64,000 nt of DNA from Actinomycetota bacterium (GTDB lineage Bacteria; Actinomycetota; Acidimicrobiia; Acidimicrobiales; MedAcidi-G1): the NCBI GenBank assembly GCA_002721755.1, contig PBLL01000030.1:1-64000 (forward strand). Direction: 5' to 3'. Both the position numbers and the translations under genes were made by a program. Under the pieces are notes generated by a model that had not been told where the DNA came from, did not search any database, and saw nothing but the letters and a program-made list of their open reading frames with translations. Shown piece by piece: positions 9,962 to 21,500 of this stretch (its first letter is position 1; each line of letters opens with the position of its first letter).

Positions 9962-12508
9962 TTGTTTGAGAGGTTTACAGATAGAGCTCGTCGTGTGGTT
10001 GTATTAGCTCAAGAAGAAGCGCGTCTACTTAACCATAATTACATAGGAACTGAGCATATTTTACTTGGACTCATCCATGAAGGAGAGGGAGTGGCCGCTA
10101 AGGCACTCGAGTCTTTAGGCATCTCGCTTGAAGGAGTTCGTGGTCAAGTAGAAGAGCTAATAGGTCAAGGCGGAAGTTCCCCAAGCGGTCATATACCTTT
10201 TACACCTCGTGCAAAAAAAGTCTTGGAGTTGTCCTTAAGAGAAGCGCTTCAATTAGGTCACAATTACATAGGAACAGAACATATACTTCTGGGGCTAATC
10301 CGTGAAGGAGAAGGGGTTGCAGCCCAAGTATTAGTTAAGTTAGGTGCGGATTTATCAAGAGTCCGTCAGCAAGTTATCCAACTTCTTTCTGGTTATGCAG
10401 GATCAGGTGGTCCGATGGGGGCGGCTTCTGAGAAAGCTGGTGCAACCACTGGGAGTAGAGGATCAGAATCACAGTCTGGTTCTCTTGTACTTGACCAATT
10501 TGGAAGAAATCTTACACAAGCAGCTACAGAGAAAAAGTTAGATCCTGTAATTGGTAGAAAGCGTGAATTGGAAAGAGTGATGCAGGTTCTGTCACGTAGA
10601 ACGAAGAATAATCCCGTCTTGGTTGGAGAACCCGGTGTTGGTAAAACAGCGATTGTTGAAGGTCTTGCTCAAATGGTTGCTGGTGGTGACATCCCTGAGA
10701 CAATTCAGGGTAAACAAATTTATACATTGGATCTGGGTGCCTTGGTCGCGGGAAGTCGCTATCGAGGTGATTTTGAAGAACGTCTCAAGAAAGTTTTAAA
10801 AGAAATTAAAACAAGAGGTGACATTGTTTTGTTTATTGATGAAATTCACACCTTAGTTGGGGCAGGTGCTGCAGAAGGAGCAATAGATGCAGCTTCCATT
10901 TTAAAACCTATGTTGGCTAGAGGTGAATTGCAGACAATTGGTGCTACGACTCTAGAAGAATATAGAAAACATATAGAAAAAGATGCCGCCTTAGAAAGAC
11001 GCTTCCAACCAATAACTGTTGATGAGCCTGATGTTGCTCATACCATTGAAATACTTAAAGGTTTAAGAGAGCGATATGAAACTCATCACCGAGTAACAAT
11101 TACAGATCAGGCTCTCATAGCTGCAGCTAATTTAGCTGATCGTTATATTTCCGACCGTCATCTTCCAGATAAAGCAATTGATCTAATTGACGAGGCAGGT
11201 TCGCGGCTTCGATTAAGACGTATGAATACGCCGGACGATTTAAGAGAACTTGAAGTTGAATTGGCTGAAGTAGTTCAACGTAAGAAAGCGGCTGTTGAGT
11301 CTCAAGATTTTGAAGAAGCTGGAAATTTGCGTGATCGTGAGAAAGAATTAATTTCAAGGAAGACCGAAAGAGAAGAAGAAATTAAATCTTCAGGAGTTGA
11401 TCTTTTCGATGAAGTTGACGAAGAGTGTATAGCTGAAGTTCTTTCTGTTTGGACAGGTATACCTGTTTACAAACTAACTGAGGAAGAAACTCAAAAACTT
11501 CTCCATATGGAAGATGATCTACATAAGCGAGTAATAGGCCAAGAGGATGCAATTCATGCAGTTAGTCAAGCTATTAGACGGACTAGGGCAGGGTTAAAAG
11601 ATCCTAAAAGACCATCAGGTTCATTTGTTTTCCTGGGGCCTTCAGGAGTAGGCAAAACAGAACTAGCTAAAACACTGGCAGAGTTTCTTTTCGGTGATGA
11701 ACAGGCTTTGATTTCACTCGACATGTCAGAATATATGGAAAAGCATACTGTAAGCAGGCTTCTTGGTTCACCGCCAGGTTACGTGGGATATGACGAAGGC
11801 GGTCAATTAACTGAAGCTGTAAGAAGGAAACCTTTTTCAGTGGTTCTTTTTGATGAAGTAGAGAAAGCCCATCCTGATGTTTTCAACACATTATTGCAGA
11901 TACTTGAAGAAGGCAGATTGACTGACTCTCAGGGAAGGTCAGTGGATTTCAGGAACACAGTACTCATCATGACATCCAATTTGGGAACGGCAGATTTGCG
12001 CAAAGCCAATTTAGGTTTTACTAAAGCAGACGAGGCTGTTAGTTACGAGAGGATGAAAGAAAAAGTTCAAGATGCTTTGAAACTACACTTCCGACCAGAG
12101 TTTCTGAATCGAATAGATGAAACGATAGTTTTCCATGAGTTGACCATGGAAGAGGTAACAAGAATTGTTGATCTGATGATAGGTCGTTTATCAACTCAAT
12201 TAGCTGGACAAGGAATGGGATTGGAATTAACTGACGCGGTTAAGCATCATTTAGCTGAACATGGTTACGATCCGACATTGGGCGCTAGACCTTTAAGAAG
12301 AGCTATTCAAAGGCTTATAGAAGACCCACTGTCAGAACGTTTGTTACACAAAGAATTTAAAGCGGGCGAAATAGTGATAGTAGATGTTGAAGAAGTTCCA
12401 GAAGAAGAGACAGATGATTCTACTTATGAAGGTAAAAAAGTCGTTTTCCGTTCAGTTGCAGGATTTGAGATACCGACCATGGAGATGGCAACTGAGATAG
12501 TTGAATAG
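9962..12508 (+). CDS. clpC: ATP-dependent Clp protease ATP-binding subunit ClpC (TTG start)
   Basis: Duplicated Clp_N repeats, two Walker A/B sites ([19 protein letters not shown]), UVR motif region, [21 protein letters not shown]-terminus. Confidence 0.96.
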   Translation: MFERFTDRARRVVVLAQEEARLLNHNYIGTEHILLGLIHEGEGVAAKALESLGISLEGVRGQVEELIGQGGSSPSGHIPFTPRAKKVLELSLREALQLGHNYIGTEHILLGLIREGEGVAAQVLVKLGADLSRVRQQVIQLLSGYAGSGGPMGAASEKAGATTGSRGSESQSGSLVLDQFGRNLTQAATEKKLDPVIGRKRELERVMQVLSRRTKNNPVLVGEPGVGKTAIVEGLAQMVAGGDIPETIQGKQIYTLDLGALVAGSRYRGDFEERLKKVLKEIKTRGDIVLFIDEIHTLVGAGAAEGAIDAASILKPMLARGELQTIGATTLEEYRKHIEKDAALERRFQPITVDEPDVAHTIEILKGLRERYETHHRVTITDQALIAAANLADRYISDRHLPDKAIDLIDEAGSRLRLRRMNTPDDLRELEVELAEVVQRKKAAVESQDFEEAGNLRDREKELISRKTEREEEIKSSGVDLFDEVDEECIAEVLSVWTGIPVYKLTEEETQKLLHMEDDLHKRVIGQEDAIHAVSQAIRRTRAGLKDPKRPSGSFVFLGPSGVGKTELAKTLAEFLFGDEQALISLDMSEYMEKHTVSRLLGSPPGYVGYDEGGQLTEAVRRKPFSVVLFDEVEKAHPDVFNTLLQILEEGRLTDSQGRSVDFRNTVLIMTSNLGTADLRKANLGFTKADEAVSYERMKEKVQDALKLHFRPEFLNRIDETIVFHELTMEEVTRIVDLMIGRLSTQLAGQGMGLELTDAVKHHLAEHGYDPTLGARPLRRAIQRLIEDPLSERLLHKEFKAGEIVIVDVEEVPEEETDDSTYEGKKVVFRSVAGFEIPTMEMATEIVE

Positions 12509-12593
12509 CAGATTTTGGTTTTTAATCTCATCAACCGAATCTGTTCAGTTGGTTTGTTAATGTTTAATTTTAATAAATCGTTTTGAATTCGAC

Positions 12594-14048
12594 ATGAAAA
12601 TTTTTTTACTCTTTCTATCATTTGCTTTTCTTGCTACCGCGTGTCGAGTTGAAAGTATGGTGGCAGTAAATGTTCAAGACGATGGTTCTGGAAGTGTGGA
12701 AGTTCTAGTCGAACTTGATGATGAAGCCAGTCGACAAATAGGGAATATAGAGAAGCAACTAAGGACAGATGATTTAGTTTCTGCAGGCTGGGAGGTTTCT
12801 TTACCTAAGGATCCAGAAGAAGCGAAAACAATTGTTTTGGCTACAAAAAGTTTCGTAGGGAAAGATTCTTTAGTAAGAGTTTTGGAAGAAGTTGCAGGTC
12901 CGTCAGTTTTTTCTGAAGTAAACCTAGTGAGTGAAAAATCATTCGCGAAGAAAATATGGACTATTGAAGGAAAGATTGACCTCACGGATGGACTTTCTCT
13001 ATTTTCAGATCCTTCCTTAGATGAAGCATTAGGAGGCAACCTTTTCGGGAGAAGTTTGGAAGATCTTTCTTTTTTATCAGGGTGTGATGAAATTTGTGAT
13101 CCTGCAAAGTCTTTCCTTTTCAATTTTTCTGTCTCATTGCCCGGAGCAAGCGAAAGTGATTTAAGTGAGAAAGTTTGGACGGTTCCTTTGGGTGATCAGA
13201 CCCCGACACCGTTTATAGTTTCTTCTACAGTCGATTACTCGAAACCAAAAGCATGGAGGACAGTAGCGTATGTTTTTCTTGGGGCTGCTTTATTGCTGCT
13301 TTTGATTAGAGGAATCAGGAATTTAACTTTGGTTCGCCAAACCACCAGTTCTTCGGAAAATCCAAAAAAAATTAAGAAAACCTCAGAGATTATTGAAAAT
13401 ATCCCAACAAAAGAAAAAGAGGAAGTTGATAGAAGCATCGAGCTTGTTGTAGTTGGTGGGAAGGGGGTTATATGGGATGGAGGTGCTGATCCTGAAGGAT
13501 TATTAGTTCCCTTTGTAAGAGAAAATGGTGGACTGGTAGACGCAGAAGAAATAGCTGACCGTTATAAGTCTGCAAGTTTAGGTCAGTTGAATTCTGAGGA
13601 ATTTTGGGAAAGTGTTGGAGTTCAAGGTGATCCGAATCTAATTGACGCTCGATATTTAAGTCTTGTGCGTCTTAGACCTGACGCTCTTCCGTTTTTAAAT
13701 GAAATGAAGCGACGAGGAATACCAGTTGCTTGTATTACCAATTCAGTTTTGTCGTGGTCACAACAGCTGCGTGAAAGATTGGGTGTAGACGAACAGATTG
13801 AATACTGGGTTGTTAGTGGTGAATATGGGGTAAGAAAACCTAGCAATTCTATTTTTGAAGCTATTAGACGTTTAACTGGTATTTCTTTCTCCAACATGCT
13901 GTTAGTAGATTCTGAGATTGCTACTTTGGAGGCAGCGAGGGGTATCGGAATGTCCACAGTATTAATGCAAAGTCAGATTCCAATTCCTAGCAGTTTCTCA
14001 CATCCGAAAATTAAAGGTTTTGCTGAACTATTTGGAAACCGAAACTAG
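12594..14048 (+). CDS. LppM-like lipoprotein ectodomain, TM helix and cytoplasmic HAD-like domain fusion
   Basis: Lipobox FLATAC; VAVNVQDDGSGSVEVLVELDDEAS LppM-type domain; TM AYVFLGAALLLLLI; C-terminal HAD-like GVIWDGGAD / CITNS / GVRKPSNSIFEAIRR / LLVDSEIATLEAARGIGM. Confidence 0.7.
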   Translation: MKIFLLFLSFAFLATACRVESMVAVNVQDDGSGSVEVLVELDDEASRQIGNIEKQLRTDDLVSAGWEVSLPKDPEEAKTIVLATKSFVGKDSLVRVLEEVAGPSVFSEVNLVSEKSFAKKIWTIEGKIDLTDGLSLFSDPSLDEALGGNLFGRSLEDLSFLSGCDEICDPAKSFLFNFSVSLPGASESDLSEKVWTVPLGDQTPTPFIVSSTVDYSKPKAWRTVAYVFLGAALLLLLIRGIRNLTLVRQTTSSSENPKKIKKTSEIIENIPTKEKEEVDRSIELVVVGGKGVIWDGGADPEGLLVPFVRENGGLVDAEEIADRYKSASLGQLNSEEFWESVGVQGDPNLIDARYLSLVRLRPDALPFLNEMKRRGIPVACITNSVLSWSQQLRERLGVDEQIEYWVVSGEYGVRKPSNSIFEAIRRLTGISFSNMLLVDSEIATLEAARGIGMSTVLMQSQIPIPSSFSHPKIKGFAELFGNRN

Positions 14049-14073
14049 ACATTATTGTTATCAAAGGTTAGTT

Positions 14074-14736
14074 ATGCATACATCACTTCCATCAGGAACT
14101 AAAGCAGTAATTGAAAAACCCAGTTCAACAGAATCAGAAATGGGACTTGTTGTCATTCCAGATGTTATGGGTTTACGCCCTTTGTTTGACGAGATGGTTA
14201 AGCGTTTGGCTGGTGAGTGGGGGATGCCTGTTTGTTCTTTTGAGCTTTACCCTGAATTAGAAGATTTAAATGTAGAAGAGCGACTTGCCTCAGCCTCTGA
14301 GCTTGATGACTCTCGAATTATAGGAGATGCATTAGCAGCTGCTGAACTAGTTCAGACTAACCAGGTTGCCATTTTGGGGTTCTGCATGGGAGGCATGTAT
14401 ACCTACAAAACAGTCGCTTCTCAACGATTTTCAAAACATGTTTCTTTCTACGGGATGATTCGAGTACCAGAGGCGTGGAAATCGGAAAGTCAGTCAGAGC
14501 CTGTTTCTTCCTTAAAGGAAGGAGACGCCTCTTCTGTTTTGGCGATTGTCGGCAGTAACGACAGTTGGACTCCGCAAGAAGATGTGGATCTTTTAATATC
14601 AACTGGAGTCTCAGTGGTCACTTACAGAGATGCTGAGCATGGTTTTGTGCATGATCCCTCTAGACCCGCACATAGACCATTAGATGCTCAAGATGCTTGG
14701 ATGAAAGCAAGAGAATGGATATTAAATAGAACTTAG
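14074..14736 (+). CDS. Dienelactone hydrolase family protein
   Basis: Nucleophile elbow ILGFCMGGMYTY (GxCxGG), AIVGSNDSWTP, YRDAEHGFVHD. Confidence 0.85.
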   Translation: MHTSLPSGTKAVIEKPSSTESEMGLVVIPDVMGLRPLFDEMVKRLAGEWGMPVCSFELYPELEDLNVEERLASASELDDSRIIGDALAAAELVQTNQVAILGFCMGGMYTYKTVASQRFSKHVSFYGMIRVPEAWKSESQSEPVSSLKEGDASSVLAIVGSNDSWTPQEDVDLLISTGVSVVTYRDAEHGFVHDPSRPAHRPLDAQDAWMKAREWILNRT

Positions 14737-15404
14737 CGCGAGCGTATTGTCATTTGTTCGCGATCGAGAATCCTGTATGTGCGATCGAACTGTTCAATCC
14801 ATCCGAGTTTTATGAAAGAAGCTATAGCTTTGTTGACTCTTTCTCTTGAAGCTCCAACCATTCCAGCTAGTTCTTCCTGAGTGACCGGTAATGAAAATTC
14901 ATCTTCGTTATCTGAAATTTCAAGAAGTCTTTTCGCGGTTCGTCCAGTGACATCTAGAAAGACAGAGTCTGCTAAAACTTCATCCATATTTCTTAAACGG
15001 TTTACAAGCATAGTTACCACTTCCCACAGTTGTGAGGGGTCCTTTTCGTAGAGTTTTTTAATAGGTTCAAAAGGCACTTCAATCACACAAGATTCTTCCA
15101 ACGCTCGCGCTTCCGCTGATCTTCCCCTTTCGTCAAATAATCCCATTTCGCCAAACAGGTCACCATTTTCCATAAGAGCTATGACGGACTCTTTGCCAAT
15201 AAAAGATTTATTAACTATTGCTATTCGTCCTGATTCCACGAGAAAAAGAGAATCTGGCTTATCATTTTCTCGAAACAAAACATCACCTCTTAATAGTTGT
15301 TTCTTTATGGATTTTTCGACAATCGATTCAAGTTCTTTTTCATCTAACTTGCCAAAAAGTATTGATTGCATAAAAAGGGTGTGATCTATCATTTCACAGG
15401 TCAT
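14733..15404 (-). CDS. Crp/Fnr family transcriptional regulator
   Basis: cNMP-binding region (GDLFGEMGLFDERGRSAEARALEE) and C-terminal HTH (VTQEELAGMVGASRERVNKAIASF). Confidence 0.9.
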   Translation of the reverse strand: MTCEMIDHTLFMQSILFGKLDEKELESIVEKSIKKQLLRGDVLFRENDKPDSLFLVESGRIAIVNKSFIGKESVIALMENGDLFGEMGLFDERGRSAEARALEESCVIEVPFEPIKKLYEKDPSQLWEVVTMLVNRLRNMDEVLADSVFLDVTGRTAKRLLEISDNEDEFSLPVTQEELAGMVGASRERVNKAIASFIKLGWIEQFDRTYRILDREQMTIRSR

Positions 15405-15476
15405 GCTAATACGTAGAAACTATTTAGGCGAAGCAAGCACACTTCTTTAAATCTTTTACTTACAAAGGATTAACAT

Positions 15477-16127
15477 ATGAAAATTTGGACGATTTTAGTG
15501 GCCGCTGGAGAAGGGCTCCGTTTTGGGAGCAAAAAACAATTTGCTGAACTTTCAGGATCATCAGTGTTGTTTCACTCTGCGATTGCTGCTTCTTCAGTAT
15601 CAGATGGGATAGTCGTTGTAACCTCGGGTGAAGATATTGAATATGTAAAGAATTGTCTTCATGAGGTAAAAAAAGTTAAGGAAGTAGTTGAGGGAGGGTC
15701 AACCAGAACTAAATCTGTTAGGCATGGTCTTGAACTGGTTCCTCAAGATTCCGAAATTTTGATTGTTCATGACGGTGTGAGACCTCTTGCGTCGGAAAAA
15801 CTGTTTAAATCAGTTGTTAATAAAGTTCAAGAAGGGTCCGAAGCAGTGGTTCCCGTGATACCAGTATCAGATTCATTACGTTCGATTAATGGATCACACA
15901 TCGATCGGAGTGAAGTGGTAGCGGTCCAGACGCCGCAGGCGTTTAATGCAACTTTATTACGTAAAGCCTACTCCATTTGCGAAAATACTTCTGATGATTC
16001 CTCTCTGGTCGAATTAGCAGGTGGAACAATTGATTTTGTTGAAGGCGATGCGAGAAATTTGAAGATTACAGTTAATTCTGACCTTCTAATTGCTGAACAA
16101 TTTTTAAACTCCAAAGTCATAGATTAG
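15477..16127 (+). CDS. ispD: 2-C-methyl-D-erythritol 4-phosphate cytidylyltransferase
   Basis: VAAGEGLRFGSKKQFAEL, VHDGVRPL, QTPQAFNATLLRKAY. Confidence 0.93.
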   Translation: MKIWTILVAAGEGLRFGSKKQFAELSGSSVLFHSAIAASSVSDGIVVVTSGEDIEYVKNCLHEVKKVKEVVEGGSTRTKSVRHGLELVPQDSEILIVHDGVRPLASEKLFKSVVNKVQEGSEAVVPVIPVSDSLRSINGSHIDRSEVVAVQTPQAFNATLLRKAYSICENTSDDSSLVELAGGTIDFVEGDARNLKITVNSDLLIAEQFLNSKVID

Positions 16128-16137
16128 AGAGGTTTGC

Positions 16138-16617
16138 ATGTCTGTTTTTAGAATAGGTCAAGGGTTTGATATTCACCCATTCTCACAGGACCCAGAACGA
16201 CCTTTAGTAATTGGAGGAGAGATCCTGCCAGGTCCAGGTTTAGATGGGCATAGTGATGCGGATCTTTTAGCTCATGCAATAGCAGATGCACTACTAGGAG
16301 CTGCTGGCTTGGAAGATATAGGTCATTATTTTCCTGACACAGAGCCTTCTACTCTGAATGCAAACAGTTTGGAGATACTTGAAAAGGTTGTTGAGTTTAT
16401 AAAGAAAGACGGTTGGGAAATATGCAATGTAGATTGCAGTGTGATACTTGAAAAACCCAAATTGCAACCTTACAAAAAAGGCATTCAAGAACGAATGTCG
16501 AATATTTTAAACGCTCCTGTGACCGTTAAAGGTCGAAGGGCTGAAGGTCTGGGATTTGTAGGAAAGGGAGAAGGTGCTGCTTGTTTAGTAGTTGCTTTAA
16601 TTTCCAAATATGAATAA
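16138..16617 (+). CDS. ispF: 2-C-methyl-D-erythritol 2,4-cyclodiphosphate synthase
   Basis: RIGQGFDIHPF, LDGHSDADLLAHAIADALLGAAGLEDIGHYFPDT, KGRRAEGLGFVGKGEG. Confidence 0.95.
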   Translation: MSVFRIGQGFDIHPFSQDPERPLVIGGEILPGPGLDGHSDADLLAHAIADALLGAAGLEDIGHYFPDTEPSTLNANSLEILEKVVEFIKKDGWEICNVDCSVILEKPKLQPYKKGIQERMSNILNAPVTVKGRRAEGLGFVGKGEGAACLVVALISKYE

Positions 16618-17443
16618 AAGACGTAACCAGAAGAGCAATTTAAGAGGTGGTAAAGGACAGAGAGGAACAACACCTCTCCGACACAACAAGCCTCAAAAAA
16701 ATGTTTTATTAGGAGATCAAGTTGAAGGTCGGCATGCTGTGCGTGAGTTACTGTTAGCAGGAACGCGCAAAACCCGTGAGGTTTTTTTAGCGGGAGATCT
16801 TGAGGATGCTCCGATACTGGATGACATTATTGACTTAGCTGACGAAGCAAAAGCAACGATCAAAGAAATTCCTCGATCACGTTTCGAATCTATTGCTAAA
16901 ACAGAATCCTCTCAAGGAGTTGTAGCCTTAGCTGCCCCTTTACCGAATTATGAAATTGAAGAGTTAACACAACCTGAAGATGATGAGTCCAAACCTTTCT
17001 TGCTTGTTATAGACGGAGTGACCGACCCTGGAAACTTAGGAGCGATGTTGCGTTCAGCTGAATGTGCAGGAATAACTGGAGTCATACTTCCACGGCACCG
17101 CTCGGCGAAAATCACTCCTGCAGTAACGAAAACCGCCGCAGGAGCAATTGAGCATCTTCGAATAGCTACGGTCAGTGGCATACCTGCAGCACTTGGCCGT
17201 CTAAGAGAAGCAGGAATCTGGTTAGTTGGTTTAGATGCTGGAGGAGCGACTTCTCTTTATGATCTCGCAATCGCAGATCAGCCAATTGCACTGGTTTTAG
17301 GCTCAGAAGGGCGTGGTTTGTCAAGATTAGCCAGAGAGCGTTGTGATGAATTGGTTCATATTCCTCTTCAAGGAGTTTTACCTTCACTGAACGTGTCGAC
17401 AGCAGCAGCGATCACTGTTTTTGAAATAGCTAGACATCGTTAA
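16610..17443 (+). CDS. rlmB: 23S rRNA (guanosine-2'-O-)-methyltransferase RlmB (SpoU family)
   Basis: VEGRHAVRELL, VIDGVTDPGNLGAMLRSAECAG, LVLGSEGRGLSRLARERCD, LNVSTAAAI. Confidence 0.93.
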   Translation: MNKRRNQKSNLRGGKGQRGTTPLRHNKPQKNVLLGDQVEGRHAVRELLLAGTRKTREVFLAGDLEDAPILDDIIDLADEAKATIKEIPRSRFESIAKTESSQGVVALAAPLPNYEIEELTQPEDDESKPFLLVIDGVTDPGNLGAMLRSAECAGITGVILPRHRSAKITPAVTKTAAGAIEHLRIATVSGIPAALGRLREAGIWLVGLDAGGATSLYDLAIADQPIALVLGSEGRGLSRLARERCDELVHIPLQGVLPSLNVSTAAAITVFEIARHR

Positions 17444-17448
17444 GTTTG

Positions 17449-17522
17449 AGCCCGAGGTCGGATTCGAACCGACGACCTGCCGCTTACAAGGCGGCTGCTC
17501 TGACCAACTGAGCTACTCGGGC
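17449..17522 (-). tRNA. tRNA-Thr (anticodon TGT)
   Basis: Reverse strand GCCCGAG TA GCTCAGTTGGTCAGAGC ... GCCGC-CTTGTAA-GCGGC ... CGGTTCGAATCCG ... CTCGGGC; cloverleaf with 7-bp acceptor stem. Confidence 0.95.
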
Positions 17523-17567
17523 ATTTTCTTTAAGCCAAGATAGCAAACTATCAGGGGGTACTTGATT

Positions 17568-17693
17568 ATGATCACTTCTCGGAGGATGATTTGGTATAGG
17601 TTTAGTTTCAAGAGAGAAGGTAATGCTGATTTTAAATGGTCACGACCAACAGAAATTTCAATTGAAGCAATTGAGATTGAAGGCATAGCATGA
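17568..17693 (+). CDS. Putative 41-aa protein translationally coupled to the downstream LytR_C gene
   Basis: SD-like AGGGGG ~9 nt before ATG; MITSRRMIWYRFSFKREGNADFKWSRPTEISIEAIEIEGIA; stop overlaps the next start as ATGA. Confidence 0.5.
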   Translation: MITSRRMIWYRFSFKREGNADFKWSRPTEISIEAIEIEGIA

Positions 17694-18310
17694 GTATGCA
17701 GTCGCCTTTGAGTGGAAAAGGTATAGCTCCGAGTAATGCATCTGCTGCCCCAAGAGCATTTCTCCTTATTTTTGTAGCAGTTGTTATTGGTGTTGTGGTT
17801 TTATGGAAGGGTTTAGATGATGATTTACAAACTGCTAGTTCAGATATATCAGATTCTTCCGATCAGGTCACAAATATCGTAGATGAAGAACCTGCTGATT
17901 TACCACCATTAGAAATTCCTGAAATTTCAACAACAACTGTCGCAGTCGTCGAAACAACTACTACTAGTCCTCCACCTCTGCCAACTAAACCACCAAGCAC
18001 AGTAAAAGTTCTAGTATTGAATGGTTCAGGAGTAGGCGGTGCGGCAGGCGCAGTTACTAACCTCCTTAAACCCCATGGGTATACAACTTTGTCGCCTGCT
18101 AACGGGAACAAAGATGAAAAGTCTTGGGTTTACTACAAGCCTGAATTTTCACCAGATGCAAAAGGGGTTACAGATATTTTGGACATAATGCCCGACCTGC
18201 TCACATCTTTTCCTACCAATGGACTTTCTGTACCTGAAGGAAGTGTCGATAGGGTTTCCACAGCAGATGTCATTGTATTTTTGGGGTCCGATAAAGAGAT
18301 TTACGGTTAG
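17690..18310 (+). CDS. LytR C-terminal domain protein with N-terminal TM anchor
   Basis: TM FLLIFVAVVIGVVVLW; Thr/Pro linker; TVKVLVLNGSGVGGAAGAVTNLLKPHGYTTLSPANG typical of LytR_C. Confidence 0.8.
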   Translation: MSMQSPLSGKGIAPSNASAAPRAFLLIFVAVVIGVVVLWKGLDDDLQTASSDISDSSDQVTNIVDEEPADLPPLEIPEISTTTVAVVETTTTSPPPLPTKPPSTVKVLVLNGSGVGGAAGAVTNLLKPHGYTTLSPANGNKDEKSWVYYKPEFSPDAKGVTDILDIMPDLLTSFPTNGLSVPEGSVDRVSTADVIVFLGSDKEIYG

Positions 18311-18318
18311 GTTCAAAG

Positions 18319-19311
18319 GTGCGGGTTCTAGCCGCCCCAGATAAGTTTCGCGGTTCTTTAACCGCATTAGAAGTTGCTAATGCCATCGAAACGGCAGTAA
18401 ATAGGTGCGGAGGAACTTGTGTCTGTGTTCCGATGGCAGACGGTGGTGAAGGAACTTTAGATGTTCTTGGTGGTCCTAATCGTGAAACAACTGTTACAGG
18501 TCCTCTAGGAGACCCTGTAACAGCAGAATGGCGTTTAGCCAAAAAAACTGCAGTAATTGAAATGGCTCGGGCTTCAGGGCTTTCATTGACAGGAGGTCCT
18601 GAAACAAATAAACCCTTAGAAGCCACTACAAAAGGAACCGGAGAATTAATTCGTTGCGCTATGGAACAAGGTGCGAAACGAATAATCATCGGTCTTGGTG
18701 GCTCCGCTACCACTGATGGGGGACTAGGAGCTTTAAGAGCGATGGGACCGCTTGCTCGTTACAAAGGAATTGAACTCATAGCAGTATGTGATGTTCAAAC
18801 AAGTTTTCTTTCAGCAGCTGATTCTTTTGGTATTCAGAAGGGAGCCACACCTAGCGAGTTGAAGTTTTTGAATCAACGTTTACAACGAATAACACAGGTT
18901 TATGAGGATGAATTTGGAGTTTCAGTTGGAAAGATGTCGAAAACTGGAGCAGCTGGAGGGCTTGCAGGAGCATTGTTCGCTGCCGGAGCTGAATTAGTTG
19001 AAGGGTTTGAGTTCATTGCTCAAGAAATTTGTTTAGATGAAATGATGATCGAGTCTGATTTGGTTATAACGGGTGAAGGCTTTCTAGATAGCACATCTTT
19101 TGATGGGAAAGTTGTTTCAGGTATTTGCCGTTATGCAGATACATTCTCTGTTCCAGTTTTTGTAATTGCAGGAGGCGTTAGTCCAGAAATAGCCGGAAAA
19201 GTTGATTGCGTTTCTTTAGTTGAAACCTTTGGTGAAAAGCTTTCTTTCTCAGAAACAGAGCTCTGCATTGAGAGAGTTGCAACTCAACGTTTAAATTCAT
19301 TATTTCGATAA
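18319..19311 (+). CDS. Glycerate kinase
   Basis: VLAAPDKFRGSLTALEVANAIE, PMADGGEGT, GLGGSATTDGG, LVITGEGFLDSTSFDGKV. Confidence 0.92.
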   Translation: MRVLAAPDKFRGSLTALEVANAIETAVNRCGGTCVCVPMADGGEGTLDVLGGPNRETTVTGPLGDPVTAEWRLAKKTAVIEMARASGLSLTGGPETNKPLEATTKGTGELIRCAMEQGAKRIIIGLGGSATTDGGLGALRAMGPLARYKGIELIAVCDVQTSFLSAADSFGIQKGATPSELKFLNQRLQRITQVYEDEFGVSVGKMSKTGAAGGLAGALFAAGAELVEGFEFIAQEICLDEMMIESDLVITGEGFLDSTSFDGKVVSGICRYADTFSVPVFVIAGGVSPEIAGKVDCVSLVETFGEKLSFSETELCIERVATQRLNSLFR

Positions 19312-19400
19312 CAGTTTTATTTCAAAAACGTTTTAAAAACTTAGTTTTCTAACTGTTTTGAATCAGAAAAGGTTGGTTTTTCACTCGTCTCGTGGTTGGA

Positions 19401-19427
19401 TTAGCAGTCTAAGCAGACGAGTGCCAG
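19401..19427 (+). promoter_or_regulatory. CIRCE-like HrcA operator upstream of groL
   Basis: TTAGCAGTC-N9-GAGTGCCAG versus consensus TTAGCACTC-N9-GAGTGCTAA: 15/18 arm positions match with the exact 9-nt spacer, 52 bp before the groL ATG. Confidence 0.7.
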
Positions 19428-19466
19428 AGCATTCTCAACACTAAATCTGCTTCAATTCTTTGATGA

Positions 19467-21098
<1,632 letters not shown>

Positions 21099-21107
21099 AA
21101 ATTCCCT

Positions 21108-21500
21108 ATGACAAAAGATGAACGTTATGTCAGTTTGTCGACATGGACAAAAGAAGGAAAACGTAAAAGAACACCGATTTGGATTGCTTCAATCGACGGT
21201 GATCGAGTTGGTTTTACCACAGGAAAAAAAACCTGGAAAGTAAGGCGTATCCAAAGAAACCCAAACGTTGAGATCCAATCTTGCAGCTACAAAGGCGAAC
21301 TTCATAAGGATTCCGAAGAATTTTCAGGTGTGGCAAGGGTAGTTGATCACGGTGAAAAAGAATACGCATTGATTGATAAAGCTATTCGAGATAAATACGG
21401 AATTCAGTACCTATTAATTAATTTTTTGGGTCAATTTTCAAAAAAACATGGCGAGGATTGTGCAATTATTATTTCTTTAGAGAAAGAGAAGCTCGCTTAG
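21108..21500 (+). CDS. PPOX-class (F420-dependent type) flavin/deazaflavin protein
   Basis: YVSLSTWTKEGKRKRTPIWIASIDGDRVGFTTGKKTWKVRRIQRNPNVEIQ pattern of small split-barrel PPOX proteins. Confidence 0.7.
   Translation: MTKDERYVSLSTWTKEGKRKRTPIWIASIDGDRVGFTTGKKTWKVRRIQRNPNVEIQSCSYKGELHKDSEEFSGVARVVDHGEKEYALIDKAIRDKYGIQYLLINFLGQFSKKHGEDCAIIISLEKEKLA

Noticed and set aside
18270-18713. 147-aa minus-strand ORF overlapping the glycerate kinase gene
   Set aside because: Antisense shadow; the plus-strand frame carries clear kinase motifs
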